64,000 bases of DNA from Microvirga sp. VF16 (lineage in GTDB: Bacteria; Pseudomonadota; Alphaproteobacteria; Rhizobiales; Beijerinckiaceae). The translations under genes and the position numbers were made by a program. The notes below the pieces were generated by a model that saw only the letters and a program-made list of their open reading frames with translations, searched no databases and had not been told where the DNA came from. Each line of letters starts with the position of its first letter. Position 1 is the first letter of the stretch. The stretch covers positions 1,178,001-1,242,000 of the forward strand of contig NZ_CP069355.1 of NCBI RefSeq assembly GCF_016864375.1, written 5' to 3'. Below are positions 1 to 9,239 of the stretch, in pieces.

Positions 1-501
1 ACGTTGCTGACGCTGGCGCGCGAGCAGCTTGCCCGTGACGATCGTTTCCGCTTCGTGCGGCGCGTCATCACCCGCCAGGCTGGCGGCGGCGAGGACAGCG
101 CGTTCATGGCGGAGGAGGTCTTCCGCCAGCATGTCGAGGAGGACGCTTTCGCGTTGCATTGGCAGGCGCATGGCCTGTTCTACGGCCTCCCGAACGATTT
201 GGACGATTGGCTGGCCCAAGGACATGTTGCGGTCGCCAACGGCTCGCGCGCCGTCGTGCCGGAGGCCCGGCGCAAATATCCTCGTCTGAGGATCGTGAAC
301 GTCACCGCGCCACCTGAGGTGCTTGCCAATCGGCTGAGGAAACGCGGCCGCGAAGCAGGGGACGCGGTGTCAGGCCGATTGATGCGTGGCGTCGAATTCG
401 AGATCAGCGGGCCGGATGTCGAAGAGATCGCCAACGCAGGTCCGCCAGATATCGCCGCAGAATGCTTTGTTCAGGCCCTTCGTCGATGGGCTCAGAACTA
501 A
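1..501 (+). CDS. phnN: PhnN, ribose 1,5-bisphosphokinase (5' end outside window)
   Basis: PhnN makes PRPP from ribose 1,5-bisphosphate with ATP, the last step of the C-P lyase route. The frame is open from base 1 and the P-loop lies before the window. What remains matches the two complete PhnN proteins at 33581 and 51322 along its length: FRFVRRVITR, GGGEDSAF, FALHWQAHG, NGSRA and a C-terminal PDVEEI segment. It ends at TAA 499-501. It is clearly more diverged from those two than they are from each other. As phnN usually ends phn operons, a further phosphonate cluster probably lies upstream. What follows is a decayed transposase. Confidence 0.93.
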   Translation, partial: TLLTLAREQLARDDRFRFVRRVITRQAGGGEDSAFMAEEVFRQHVEEDAFALHWQAHGLFYGLPNDLDDWLAQGHVAVANGSRAVVPEARRKYPRLRIVNVTAPPEVLANRLRKRGREAGDAVSGRLMRGVEFEISGPDVEEIANAGPPDIAAECFVQALRRWAQN

Positions 502-702
502 TTGGGGAAGAACGACCTTCGGCACAAAGTTCGAAGCGCGCTTCGACTTTCGCAGAACTGACTGCTTTCGGCGCAGGGTATGCCCCGCCGACGGACGGAT
601 GGCCGGTATACGACCATTTGTCGGAAGGGAACGGAACAAACCTGGGGGAAACGCTTGCACCTAATCATGAGCACTTTGACGGCGGTACCCAAGGAGCGCG
701 CA

Positions 703-1005
703 ATGACAGTGGCGGAGTGGGCGATTTGTGTCGAGGCGAGGCGGCCTGATGGAACTCGCGAGCGCCGGGACATCAGCATCATCCGTCATGATCTGTCAGC
801 ACCCGCTCCGGACGACCTTGGTCTTCGACTCTTGGGGCGAAAGATCGGCTGCAGCAGCTTCAGCGCCAGATGATCGAGAACCAGGTCGAGCAGAGCGCCG
901 CCCTGGATCGCAGATGTGGTGCCACGCGCCCGCTTCACGATCATCGGCGGTGGGTCATCCAAACCCTGTTCGGCACGGTGCCTGTTCGGCAACTGCGTAT
1001 CCCTT
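703..1005 (+). pseudogene. ISKra4-type transposase, N-terminal remnant
   Basis: Reading from the ATG at 703 gives MTVAEWAICVEARRPDG and then ISIIRHDLSAPAPDDLGLRL. A frame change near 830-845 leads into DRLQQLQRQMIENQVEQ, RCGATRPLHDHRR and IQTLFGTVPVRQLRIP. This order (short N-terminal strand, LQRQM helix, zinc-ribbon-like segment, TLFGTV strand) is what I recall of ISKra4-family transposases. The catalytic domain is absent and the match stops just before the DUF3616 gene. No terminal inverted repeats were found. The rest of 502-1012 shows no gene. Confidence 0.62.
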
Positions 1006-1012
1006 CGGGACG

Positions 1013-2119
1013 ATGATGAACCGGCTAAGGTCCTCTCAAATGACCTTCAATCTCACAGGTAATGTTCTCCTCGACAATGGCACGGCCGCGACCGCGAAAC
1101 TGCTGGCTAACCTTTCGGGAGTGGCGAGCATTGGTGAATCTGTGTGGACGGTCTCTGATGAAGGTCGGACTGTGGAATGTCTGCGCCAGAACACAGACGG
1201 CTATCGACTTCACGCTCAGTTTGAGCTCGATGACCTGATCGAGGCCGTTCCCAGAGCCGACCACGCAGATGAACTCGGCCTCGAGTCAGTCGATATTTGC
1301 GACGGGCATCTCTGGCTCTGCGGCTCTCATTGCCGTGTCCGGGCGGAGCCAGATGCTGATGACGAGCTTAACGCAGCTCTGCGCAACCGTCCGAGCCGAC
1401 AATGGCTGGCTCGTATCAGGCTTAAGAACCATGGAGGTGACCTCGCGGACGCTGTCGCACTGCCTTTCAAAGGGGAGAGTAGCCTGCGTCATCAGCTGGC
1501 AAGTGATGCCTATCTCAGTCCGTTTCTGGAACTCCCGAGTAAGGAGAATGGCTTTGATGTGGAGGGTCTTGCCGTCAGTCGCGACCACGTGCACTTGGAT
1601 CTCCGCGGACCACTCGTGCACAGTATCGCAGTGGTTGTCTCTCTCAATCTAACGCCAGACTTCCAGATCAAGAGCACGCGCACGCTCTTTGTCGACTTGT
1701 GCGGGCTCGGCATTCGTGAGCTTGTCAAGGAAAAGGATTCGATCTTGATCCTCGCCGGACCCGTGAGTTCCGCGCGGGGACCGTTCAGGCTTTACTGCTG
1801 GAAGCCGCAACCCACACGGAAGATTCAACGTCCGTTGGAACTCTTGACATGGCCGGAGAGCTCCGAGAAGCCAGAAGGCCTCTGCATCATAGATCGTGGC
1901 GATCGAAGGGAACTCCTCGTGGTTTATGATAGCCAAATCAACAGGGTCGGGTCAACGGCTCGTCCTCCATGGCCGATCTTGTCACCTTACCATAACGAAT
2001 ATCGTGCATATGCTGATCGGTTCGCTTCAGTGAGCTCTGGAAATCGTTCTCAGAGCACTTCGAAATTGGCCCAGGAGGCCACGACGGCAAGTCCACCGCC
2101 TCAGCGCTGGCCGCTCTGA
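1013..2119 (+). CDS. DUF3616 family protein
   Basis: A 368-residue protein without signal peptide or membrane segment. It resembles DUF3616 proteins, which are read as beta-propeller-like repeats: SIGESVWTVSDEG near the start, LESVDICDGHLWLCGSH, NGFDVEGLAVSRDHV, LDLRGPLV and SEKPEGLCIIDRGDR near the end. The function of the family is not established. The frame is open back to 728, but that stretch overlaps the transposase remnant. ATG 1013/1016 after CGGGAC, or ATG 1040 with AAGG ten bases upstream, are better starts. The last 40 or so residues look low in conservation. Confidence 0.72.
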   Translation: MMNRLRSSQMTFNLTGNVLLDNGTAATAKLLANLSGVASIGESVWTVSDEGRTVECLRQNTDGYRLHAQFELDDLIEAVPRADHADELGLESVDICDGHLWLCGSHCRVRAEPDADDELNAALRNRPSRQWLARIRLKNHGGDLADAVALPFKGESSLRHQLASDAYLSPFLELPSKENGFDVEGLAVSRDHVHLDLRGPLVHSIAVVVSLNLTPDFQIKSTRTLFVDLCGLGIRELVKEKDSILILAGPVSSARGPFRLYCWKPQPTRKIQRPLELLTWPESSEKPEGLCIIDRGDRRELLVVYDSQINRVGSTARPPWPILSPYHNEYRAYADRFASVSSGNRSQSTSKLAQEATTASPPPQRWPL

Positions 2120-2155
2120 GGCTCGTCCTCTCACCACGACCGGATGGAGCACACG

Positions 2156-3205
2156 ATGCCATTGAAGAACTACGCCGTCCTCAAGGGACGGCCCATCAAC
2201 AACCGTCTGGCAACGGGCGCCAGTCCCCATTACCAAGTGCTCGTGTCCGAGAACGGCACACTCCATCGGATCGCGATCAATGTCAGATCGCAGGACGGCA
2301 GCGAAGTCGAGTTCCTCGTACGCTCACGCTTCGAGCATCCGATCAACGACATGCTGACAGAACTGCCGGAGGGGCTTCATCCGATCGAAAGCCGCCCAGG
2401 CGGCGTTGCCCTGGACTTTATCCGCGGGAACGTCGCTCAACCCTGGGAGTTCAGACCACTTCCTCTCTCGGCGAGCGGACCGGATAATGACCTGAACGAG
2501 AAGATCGATGCCTATGTTCAACGGGCTATGTCCGACGAACTGGCGATGATCTATGCCTTCGGGGAGACGTGGGGCCCCGAAAACGACAAGGCCGATAAGT
2601 ATTTCGGTTTCAAGCCAGGCCGGGGGGTGCACGACATCCATTACAATCAAGGCAATCCGCCGGGACGCTTTGCCGCGCAAAATGGCCCCTGGCAGGATGG
2701 CGGTCTCATCTTTGAGTTTCCTGGGCAACGGCAATGGACCGCGATCTTTCTGAAGTTCCAGACACAGGCTTGGCATTCGGATGACGCAAGTGGCGATGTT
2801 ATCGTGCAGCCCGATCCGGATCACCCTAACCTGCCCCATATACCAGTTGACCCCAACCGGATCCCACCATTCGATGTGCCTGATGGGTTGGTTCGCATTA
2901 TCGCAGCCTACGTTAACGACGTGCGGACTCCAGAGCGCGAGACAGTCACCCTTCTGAACACGGCCGACGTTGCGGTCGACCTGGCCGGATGGCAGATCGC
3001 CGACAAACACAAGAACCGCTTCTCGCTGTCGGGCTCGATCGAAGCCGGTTCGACGCGGGTGATTGTGATGGAGGATCCCGTCAAGCTGTCAAACAAGGGT
3101 GGGATCATCTCCTTGCTCGACGCTCGTGGAATCAAGGTCCATGGCGTTTCCTATACGAAGGAGCAGGCCCGACAACCCGGGCGGACAATCCCGTTCCAGT
3201 CATGA
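2156..3205 (+). CDS. YukJ-like (DUF2278) protein with C-terminal lamin-tail domain
   Basis: A 349-residue protein. Residues 1-220 resemble the DUF2278/YukJ family: MPLKNYAVLKGRPI at the N-terminus, then VHDIHYNQGNPPG and DGGLIFEFPGQRQWTAIFL. Residues 235-345 look like a lamin-tail domain, with ETVTLLNTADVAVDLAGWQI and a C-terminal GGIISLLDARGIKV. Bacterial lamin-tail domains often sit on secreted or nucleic-acid-active proteins, but no signal peptide is seen here. ATG 2156 is preferred over 2144 because GGAG lies seven bases upstream and family members begin at this motif. Function unknown. Confidence 0.82.
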   Translation: MPLKNYAVLKGRPINNRLATGASPHYQVLVSENGTLHRIAINVRSQDGSEVEFLVRSRFEHPINDMLTELPEGLHPIESRPGGVALDFIRGNVAQPWEFRPLPLSASGPDNDLNEKIDAYVQRAMSDELAMIYAFGETWGPENDKADKYFGFKPGRGVHDIHYNQGNPPGRFAAQNGPWQDGGLIFEFPGQRQWTAIFLKFQTQAWHSDDASGDVIVQPDPDHPNLPHIPVDPNRIPPFDVPDGLVRIIAAYVNDVRTPERETVTLLNTADVAVDLAGWQIADKHKNRFSLSGSIEAGSTRVIVMEDPVKLSNKGGIISLLDARGIKVHGVSYTKEQARQPGRTIPFQS

Positions 3206-3819
3206 GCGAGGCGGCGCGGTAAAGGACATTCGGGAGGCTCGGTTAGGCCTCCTGGCGGCGACCAGCGTCCGCAGCCCTGCCGCCGTGCCCCGCGATTGAA
3301 TGCCGAGGCTTTGAGATGGGAACAGACGAAGGACGACCTTCCTCGCCGCATTCAAACGTCAAAGGCAGTCGGATCAATCCAAGAATGTCAGTAGCGTTCC
3401 TCACACCACCTAAGGGAACGATCGCAGCGATGGATCGCGCCATCATGAGGATTTGCCACGCTCGATTTCCGATCAAGAAGAGGGAGCATCCATGCGCAAG
3501 ATTGTTGAAGGACCCAGCCCGGAGCAATAGCTCCACACAGAGGCCGAATACATTGATGCAGCTCTCACGTTCGTCAATCTGCCAACATCATCTTGCGACG
3601 CACGGCCGGACCATACAAATGGCACTCCCCGGAAGCCGCGGCATGGCCGGGTGTTGCGGTTAAAGCGTATGTTCCCGACAGGCAAAGATATCCTCGTCGG
3701 CCGCCCCCTTGCTGTGTACCAGCAACGACCTTGTGGCCGATTCACAGCCTTGACACGCTGAAGCACTGGCCAGACATTCGCTTGATGGTCTCAACCCGGC
3801 TCTTATCAATGGCGCTGTT
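3206..3819. other. Stretch without recognisable gene
   Basis: Both strands carry only short open frames whose translations do not look like known proteins, and the frames are repeatedly broken. It may hold worn-down remnants. No clear promoter box, repeat or RNA gene was seen. Confidence 0.5.
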
Positions 3820-4140
3820 ATGACGATCGACATTGACCAACTGACCGAGGCCGAGCCGATCGATCTCAACCACCGCATCGTTGAGCGCGTGCGCTTTCTT
3901 GACCAGATGGGCGCTCATGTGGAAATGCTGGAGTTCAAGATCGGGAACCGGGTCAGTTTCCAGCCTCCCGGCCAGGGGCAACTCGAGGGCGTACTGACGC
4001 GCTACAACAAGAAAACCGTGACGGTGATCACCGCCACCGGCCAGAGGTGGAACGTCTCGCCCACTCTCCTCAGCAAGGTCAACCCGGCCAAAGACACCAG
4101 CACGGCTGGATCCAACGTGGTCCCACTGAAGAAGCGCTGA
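3820..4140 (+). CDS. Conserved small protein, SH3/KOW-like
   Basis: A 106-residue protein of a type I recall from rhizobial genomes as hypothetical. Residues 1-45 form an acidic, probably helical N-terminus with LNHRIVERVRFLDQM. Residues 46-92 (KIGNRVSFQPPGQG, LEGVLTRYNKKTVTVITATG, QRWNVSP) look like a small KOW or SH3-like beta-barrel, a fold often used to bind RNA, DNA or protein. The ribosome binding site is weak. Neighbours give no hint of a role. Confidence 0.68.
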   Translation: MTIDIDQLTEAEPIDLNHRIVERVRFLDQMGAHVEMLEFKIGNRVSFQPPGQGQLEGVLTRYNKKTVTVITATGQRWNVSPTLLSKVNPAKDTSTAGSNVVPLKKR

Positions 4141-4223
4141 CGCAGCTCGGGGACGTGCGGATTGACAGCGGTGACGGCACGGGATCACCATCCGGCCGGG
4201 GGTATGCCAGAAGGTTGGCGGCC

Positions 4224-4538
4224 ATGGACCATTTCGATCACATCCTGAACTGGAGGCTGAAGCAGGGCTCACACACCTTTCCCAGGAAGGATGGTGGCAC
4301 TTGCATCAACGAGGCGGCTATTGTGGCAGCGGGCTTTCCGTACCAACCCGTGCGCTCGGTCGAGGACATGCCGGCGTGCTTCTCCCGGCCGATCTACCGC
4401 TTGACTATGCTGTATCGCTCGACGGACTGCCTCTGTCGTTGTGGCGCTCCCATGGAGAACTTGGCCCATAGCGCATCCCTCCATTCAAGGGACAACGATG
4501 CACCATCAAACCCTGAGATCAAACATCTAAACCTCTGA
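4224..4538 (+). pseudogene. Conserved hypothetical protein, C-terminus lost
   Basis: The first 58 or so residues (MDHFDHILNWRLKQGSH, DGGTCINEAAIVAAGFPY, RSVEDMPACFSRPI) match a conserved alphaproteobacterial hypothetical protein that I recall as usually longer. After PIYRLTML the sequence stops looking like the family, which fits a frameshift or truncation near 4405. The rest of 4141-4790 holds no other recognisable gene. Confidence 0.5.
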
Positions 4539-4790
4539 TCCAGAGTGCCGCTCGCTTCGGATGGTGGGACGTGCGAACTACCATCCATCCGATACAGACT
4601 GAATGGCGAGGCAGGGGAGCTCCATAGGGATTGGGTACGGTGCCTGCGCACCGTGCACCCCATCCGTGCTATCATGGATGATGAAGGCCGCTGTGCCCGC
4701 GCGTGGCTCAGCGCGTACCACGCAAGCACTCGCCCGACGCGGTGAGAGACGACAACAACGGCATGGTCGGGGGCACAGCATGAGGAACTC

Positions 4791-5237
4791 ATGAAAATCA
4801 ATGAGGTCATGACACGCGATGTGCGGCTGATCGAACCCACCCAGACCATTCGGGATGCGGCTCGGCTGATGGCGGAGATGGATGCCGGCATCCTGCCGGT
4901 GCGCGAGGGGGATCGTTTGGTCGGCATGATCACCGATCGCGACATTGCCGTCCGGGCAGTGGCCCAGGGCAGAGGGCCGGACACCCCGATCCGCGAGGCG
5001 ATGACGGACGAGGTCTTGTACTGCTTTGAGGATGACGACACCACCAAGGTCGAGCATAACATGGCCGACATCAAGGTCCGCCGCTTGCCGGTGCTCAACC
5101 GCGACAAGCGCCTGGTCGGCATCGTCTCGCTGGGTGATTTGGCGGTGAAAGACAAGGCGGCCAAGGTTGGCGCCGCGATGGCCGGCATCTCACAGCCGGG
5201 CGGTCAGCACAGCCAGTCTGGCGGGCTGCATTCCTGA
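4791..5237 (+). CDS. CBS-domain protein
   Basis: A 148-residue protein made of two CBS domains in tandem: residues 1-60 (INEVMTRDVRLIEP, DAGILPVREGDRLVGMITD) and 68-135 (IREAMTDEVLYCFEDDD, RRLPVLNRDKRLVGIVSLGD). CBS pairs bind adenine nucleotides and usually sense energy state. No catalytic domain is attached. The last 15 residues are a loose G/Q/S-rich tail. Free-standing proteins of this kind often lie in stress-response islands with HMA, DUF5132 and P-type ATPase genes, as here. Confidence 0.92.
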   Translation: MKINEVMTRDVRLIEPTQTIRDAARLMAEMDAGILPVREGDRLVGMITDRDIAVRAVAQGRGPDTPIREAMTDEVLYCFEDDDTTKVEHNMADIKVRRLPVLNRDKRLVGIVSLGDLAVKDKAAKVGAAMAGISQPGGQHSQSGGLHS

Positions 5238-5464
5238 AGCTTAGAGGTGATGGCGGCTCTCGGATCAAGGTTGGCGATCGCAGTCGAAAAACCGAGCAGG
5301 AGCGGGACCAAGGCGAGCTGCCTTCCGGACGTTCGACTCCGTCGGAGCCGCATCGAGCGACCGAACGCTGAGCTGATGGCCATTCTCGCTTTGGTCCCCA
5401 AGCCCGCGGAGACCTGCGAGGCTCGTATGCTGTCGCGTTTGCACCTCACTGAGTCCATGGGCCT

Positions 5465-6491
5465 TTAAACAGGATTTGCCGGGCAGATCATAGATGGGAT
5501 TCCCGGAACATGCCCAGCCTGGACCTGATGACCAAGCCCGAGTTGCTCACGTTTGTTCAACCGCTCGCCGATGCTTGCGCCAGACTTGATCGGCAGATCT
5601 CGGCGGTGGTCCAGCGGCAGCGGTTCGCTCAAGACCCGCATGATGCCGTCGCCGATGAACTTCAGCACGTCCCCACCCTCGGCTCGCACGGCCGTGACCA
5701 CCAGCTCCTGGTATTGGCCAAGGCGCTCCAGCAGCTCATGGGGGAGGCAATTGCTCCGAGAGAGGGGTGTATCCACGCAGATCGGTCAGCAGCACGGCGG
5801 CTTCGATGGCCACCTGATCACCCCGGCGAATGGCGCCGGCAGCGATGCGCTCGGCCGGGCCATCGCCCAGATAGGTCCGCAGCAGGCTCTCGGCTGAGCG
5901 ACGCATCGCGGCCGGTTCCAGCGCCGCCGCTAAAAAGGGACTGAGCTCCTCGATCAATGTCATGGCGGCCGGGCTGAACCCGTCTGCAGCATCGGTGGTG
6001 AACGCAGCCCCTTGCACCGAGCCATCGCCATAGATGATCGGCAGGGCCAGGTAATCCGTGCTGCCATCCTCGGCCAGCTCGAAGAGCACCGGATGGTCCC
6101 GGGCTGGATCGAGGTCTTGCAGGGAGCGGCGAAAGCGGGTCCGCGTCTTGATGACATGTTCGAAGGGGCTGCCGGTGAAGGCACTGGTTGCCAGGACACT
6201 GCGGGGGACAGTGTACTCTTCGGCTCCGGTTTCGCGCATCCAGATCACCCCCCAGGCTCCGATCAGAGGATTGATCAGCCGCTGCCCGACCCGAACCCGC
6301 CAAAGCGGAATGCCTGCGGCCAAAAGCCGGTTGCAGGTTTGGGCAACGATCTCGACCGGGGAGAGAGCCACGCGGGCCGTACCTACCAGCCAGATGGCGA
6401 AGTCGATGACATTGAAGTCGCGGATCTGCTGAGAGAGCATGGCATATCCTACCTGTGCGTTGCCGGTGACGGACGGATGCAGCAAACGCAT
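5465..6491 (-). pseudogene. Adenylate/guanylate cyclase, frameshifted and truncated
   Basis: The N-terminal half reads RDFNVIDFAIWLVGT, WRVRVGQRLINPLIGAWG and a GAF-like sensor region, then enters the class III cyclase domain at AAVLLTDLRGYTPLSEQLP. The frame breaks in a run of five G at 5740-5744 (C on the coding strand). One extra base sends it to a stop; removing one base restores PHELLERLGQYQELV and GGDVLKFIGDGIM, the metal- and substrate-binding core. After GDGIMRVL the sequence departs from the family and ends at 5465. So there are a homopolymer frameshift and a lost C-terminus. The frameshift could be a sequencing error; the missing end is less easily explained that way. Confidence 0.78.
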
Positions 6492-6693
6492 TCGGAGCGC
6501 TCCTGACGATTATCCAGCCGGACCCGACACGACCCAGCACAACGGCTGCTCTTGGCATTCTCAGACCAAAGAATTCGGTCCGCCCAAGATGCCAAAAACA
6601 TCTCCCTTGAGACGCCCCAGAGTCGCCACGTCTGATAAGGAAGCAGCTGTGTCATATCCCTGTCAGGTAGCTCCTCTAAACGGTCGAGCCGAC

Positions 6694-6993
6694 ATGCAGC
6701 GCTATTACTTCAATCTCACGGATGGTTACCGATTGTACCTGGATTCTGTCGGGGTCGTTTTGGTCGGTCCTGCGGCAGTTCGGCAGCATGCCCTTGAGGA
6801 TGCCCGCGTGCTGCTTGAGAGTTGGATGGCCCGAAGCGCATTGCCCTGGCGGGTTGAGGTGCATGACAGCCTTGGCACCATCGTGTGCAGCATCGCTCTG
6901 GCTGATGCTGCTGTTTCGGAAGCCCGTCCTCTTTCCCATTCTGGGGTTGAGTCTTGCGAGTGGACGAGCCAACTCCTCGAATGCGCCAGCTGA
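6694..6993 (+). CDS. DUF6894 family small protein
   Basis: A 99-residue protein starting MQRYYFNLTDGYRLYLD, the usual opening of DUF6894 proteins, which are abundant in Methylobacterium, Microvirga and Bradyrhizobium. WRVEVHDSLGTIVCSIAL matches the second conserved strand pair. The frame is open further upstream to 6439, but the family motif starts at ATG 6694. Function unknown. Its 3' end abuts the convergent HMA-like gene. Confidence 0.78.
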   Translation: MQRYYFNLTDGYRLYLDSVGVVLVGPAAVRQHALEDARVLLESWMARSALPWRVEVHDSLGTIVCSIALADAAVSEARPLSHSGVESCEWTSQLLECAS

Positions 6994-6996
6994 GTA

Positions 6997-7599
6997 TCAG
7001 ACTGGATCTGAACGACTTGAGCCATCCCCATGCGGTAATGATCCGTCGCCACCACCAGTTCCAGCAATATGGTGGAGCGTGAGGGCATAGTAAAACAAGG
7101 AGGCTGCCGGTCCGATCAGTTGACCTCTCATCAGCTGATAGAAGCCCAGGCCCGCAAATCCCAGGGCCAGGGTGGGACTCCTGAGTATCCTAGCTGAGCC
7201 GTACGAACTCCAAAAATGTTCGAAGGCCGTCCCGCCGACTTGCCCGCGGGCTGCCTGATAGGCGCTCAAGCCGAAAAGACCTAAGGCTGTCATGTCGAGG
7301 AGTTCAGGAAGCGGGGCTGTGGTCCGGTCCTTGGAGAGAATCGGATTCACCTGATCGGGACTGCTCGCAATTTCGAATAGACTGGTTTCGGTCGCAAGAA
7401 GCTCCAGGAGGTCAGCCGGCTCCTGGTGCCGGATCAGGATGCTGCCGGTTCGCGGATCGGCACTCAGTTCGTCGATCTCCAGATGGCGCGAAAGCGCTTG
7501 AATAACCGACGCAAACCACGCCGCGTCCCCCCGCTTCGAGGAGACCCGGAGCCGGGCTCTGCCTGGCAGCTGATGCTCGACGATTGCAATGGGCGCCAT
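6997..7599 (-). CDS. HMA-like domain membrane protein
   Basis: A 200-residue protein. Residues 1-75 form an HMA-like ferredoxin fold (HQLPGRARLRVSS, ADPRTGSILIRHQ) that lacks the CxxC metal-binding pair. Residues 105-180 hold two likely membrane hairpins (LLDMTALGLFGLSAYQAA, LALGFAGLGFYQLMRG). The same PGRARLR motif opens the P-type ATPase at 9673-12894 and recurs in the protein at 9240, so the three probably work together, perhaps as a docking or regulatory domain for cation transport. ATG 7599 is chosen for its AAGGAG box; ATG 7623 is an alternative. Confidence 0.75.
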   Translation of the reverse strand: MAPIAIVEHQLPGRARLRVSSKRGDAAWFASVIQALSRHLEIDELSADPRTGSILIRHQEPADLLELLATETSLFEIASSPDQVNPILSKDRTTAPLPELLDMTALGLFGLSAYQAARGQVGGTAFEHFWSSYGSARILRSPTLALGFAGLGFYQLMRGQLIGPAASLFYYALTLHHIAGTGGGDGSLPHGDGSSRSDPV

Positions 7600-7777
7600 C
7601 CCTGGATCTCCTTCAGTAACCATCTATGGAGACGCCTAACCAATGCTCGACTTTGACGTTAAGGAGATCAGGATAGCAGCCAATTCAGCCCGCACCATAG
7701 CTCAGAGCCTGTTGCAGCCCTATCCGATGCTTGTGCTGAGAAGGCGCCTCATCGGCTTGCAGATGAATGGATGAGAC

Positions 7778-9076
7778 ATGCAGCTGGATAAGCCTCCGCG
7801 GTCAACGGCGTTGTCGCGCCTCGGCTATGAGCCGGATGACGGCTCGCACGAGGAGAATGCCCGGCAGCGGCTGAGGCGCAACCGCAACCTGGCCACAGGC
7901 CTGCTTCTTGGGATGGGAGCAACCTATGTAGCCACCCACCTGGTCCGCGAGCCTGGTTTCGGAACGCTCCTCGTCCGCTCGGGCGCTGAGGCGGGCATCG
8001 TTGGCGGCTTGGCCGACTGGTTCGCCGTCACGGCCCTCTTCCGTTATCCCCTGGGCCTGCGCATTCCGCACACGGCCATCATCCCGAACAACAAGGACCG
8101 CATCGGGCGGACGCTCGGCCGCTTTGTCGAGCGACACTTCCTGACCGAGGAGATCCTGCTCGCGAAACTGAGGAAGGCGCATGCCGGACAGCGGATTGCC
8201 GAATGGCTGGCTGCCCCGCAAACAGCGCCCCTGATCGCGGACACGATCATTGCAGCCATACCGCACCTAATCCGCACACTGGAGAGTCACGACATCCACG
8301 ATTTTGCTAACCGCACGCTCGGCGAGCAGCTTCGCCAGGCCGATCTCGCTCCGATCATCGGCCGCGCGATCGAGATGACGACCACGAGTGGGGAGGCTGA
8401 CGTTCTCTTCGAGCGGGCGATTGGCATTGCGGTGGGCTGGCTCGAAGACAACAGGAGCCAAATTGATGACCTGGTGCGGGAACGCAGCAGATGGTGGATC
8501 CCGAAGGCGATTGATCGCCGCATTGCCGCAGCCATCGTCTCGGGCATCATGGATCTGTTGCAGGGCCTGGCGCAGCCGGACAGCGACGTGCGGCTGAAGT
8601 TCCGCGATGCCTTGGCAGGCCTGATCGACGAGCTTCTTAACTCTCCCGAGCAGCGGGAGCAGCTCAACGCCTCGAAGAACCGGATCCTCAACCATCCCGA
8701 TGTCCAGGCCTGGATTGCCTCGGTCTGGGGTGAACTCTCGCAAACCATGCTCGACGACTTGGCGCAGCCATCTTCCAAAATGCGCAGCGCGCTTGAGCAG
8801 GGGCTTCACCTCGTCGGCCGAACTCTGGCGTCGGACCATGTCATGCAACGCCACATAGATGAGGCCCTGGAGCGGCTGGCCGCCTATCTCACCACTTGGC
8901 GTGGCGAGATTGGCGGCTTCATCGCGGAAGTGGTCAGAACCTGGGATACGCGAACGCTCACTGACCGGCTCGAACTCGTGGTCGGGAGTGATCTTCAGTA
9001 TATCCGGATGAACGGCACCGTCGTCGGCGCCTGCGCAGGGTGCTTGATCTTCCTGTTGACATCCCTCTTTACCTGA
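7778..9076 (+). CDS. DUF445 membrane protein
   Basis: A 432-residue protein of the DUF445 family. An N-terminal hydrophobic segment (NLATGLLLGMGATYVATHLV) is followed by AGIVGGLADWFAVTALFR and IPHTAIIPNNKDRIGRTLG, hallmarks of the family, a long helical middle, and a C-terminal membrane anchor (GACAGCLIFLLTSLF). The family is envelope-associated with no settled biochemical role. It starts 180 bases from the divergent HMA-like gene. Confidence 0.9.
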   Translation: MQLDKPPRSTALSRLGYEPDDGSHEENARQRLRRNRNLATGLLLGMGATYVATHLVREPGFGTLLVRSGAEAGIVGGLADWFAVTALFRYPLGLRIPHTAIIPNNKDRIGRTLGRFVERHFLTEEILLAKLRKAHAGQRIAEWLAAPQTAPLIADTIIAAIPHLIRTLESHDIHDFANRTLGEQLRQADLAPIIGRAIEMTTTSGEADVLFERAIGIAVGWLEDNRSQIDDLVRERSRWWIPKAIDRRIAAAIVSGIMDLLQGLAQPDSDVRLKFRDALAGLIDELLNSPEQREQLNASKNRILNHPDVQAWIASVWGELSQTMLDDLAQPSSKMRSALEQGLHLVGRTLASDHVMQRHIDEALERLAAYLTTWRGEIGGFIAEVVRTWDTRTLTDRLELVVGSDLQYIRMNGTVVGACAGCLIFLLTSLFT

Positions 9077-9239
9077 CACTTCTCGCGCGGGCTCTGTCAA
9101 CAGCCTGGTGTCCACGCGGGCAGACGCGGGAGCCTGTCATCAAACCTTCGTGGGATCGCCGTATAAGCACGCTCGAAAGCAGCGGGGGTCGCTGCTTGTT
9201 GCACATATTTCGCCTATTGAATTGACGAGTTTCATTGTC

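Noticed and set aside
2324..3010. Long minus-strand frame opposite the YukJ-like gene
   Set aside because: No recognisable motif, and the plus-strand protein matches a family along its whole length.
8267..9115. Long minus-strand frame opposite DUF445
   Set aside because: Typical antisense frame of GC-rich coding DNA; DUF445 is well supported on the other strand.
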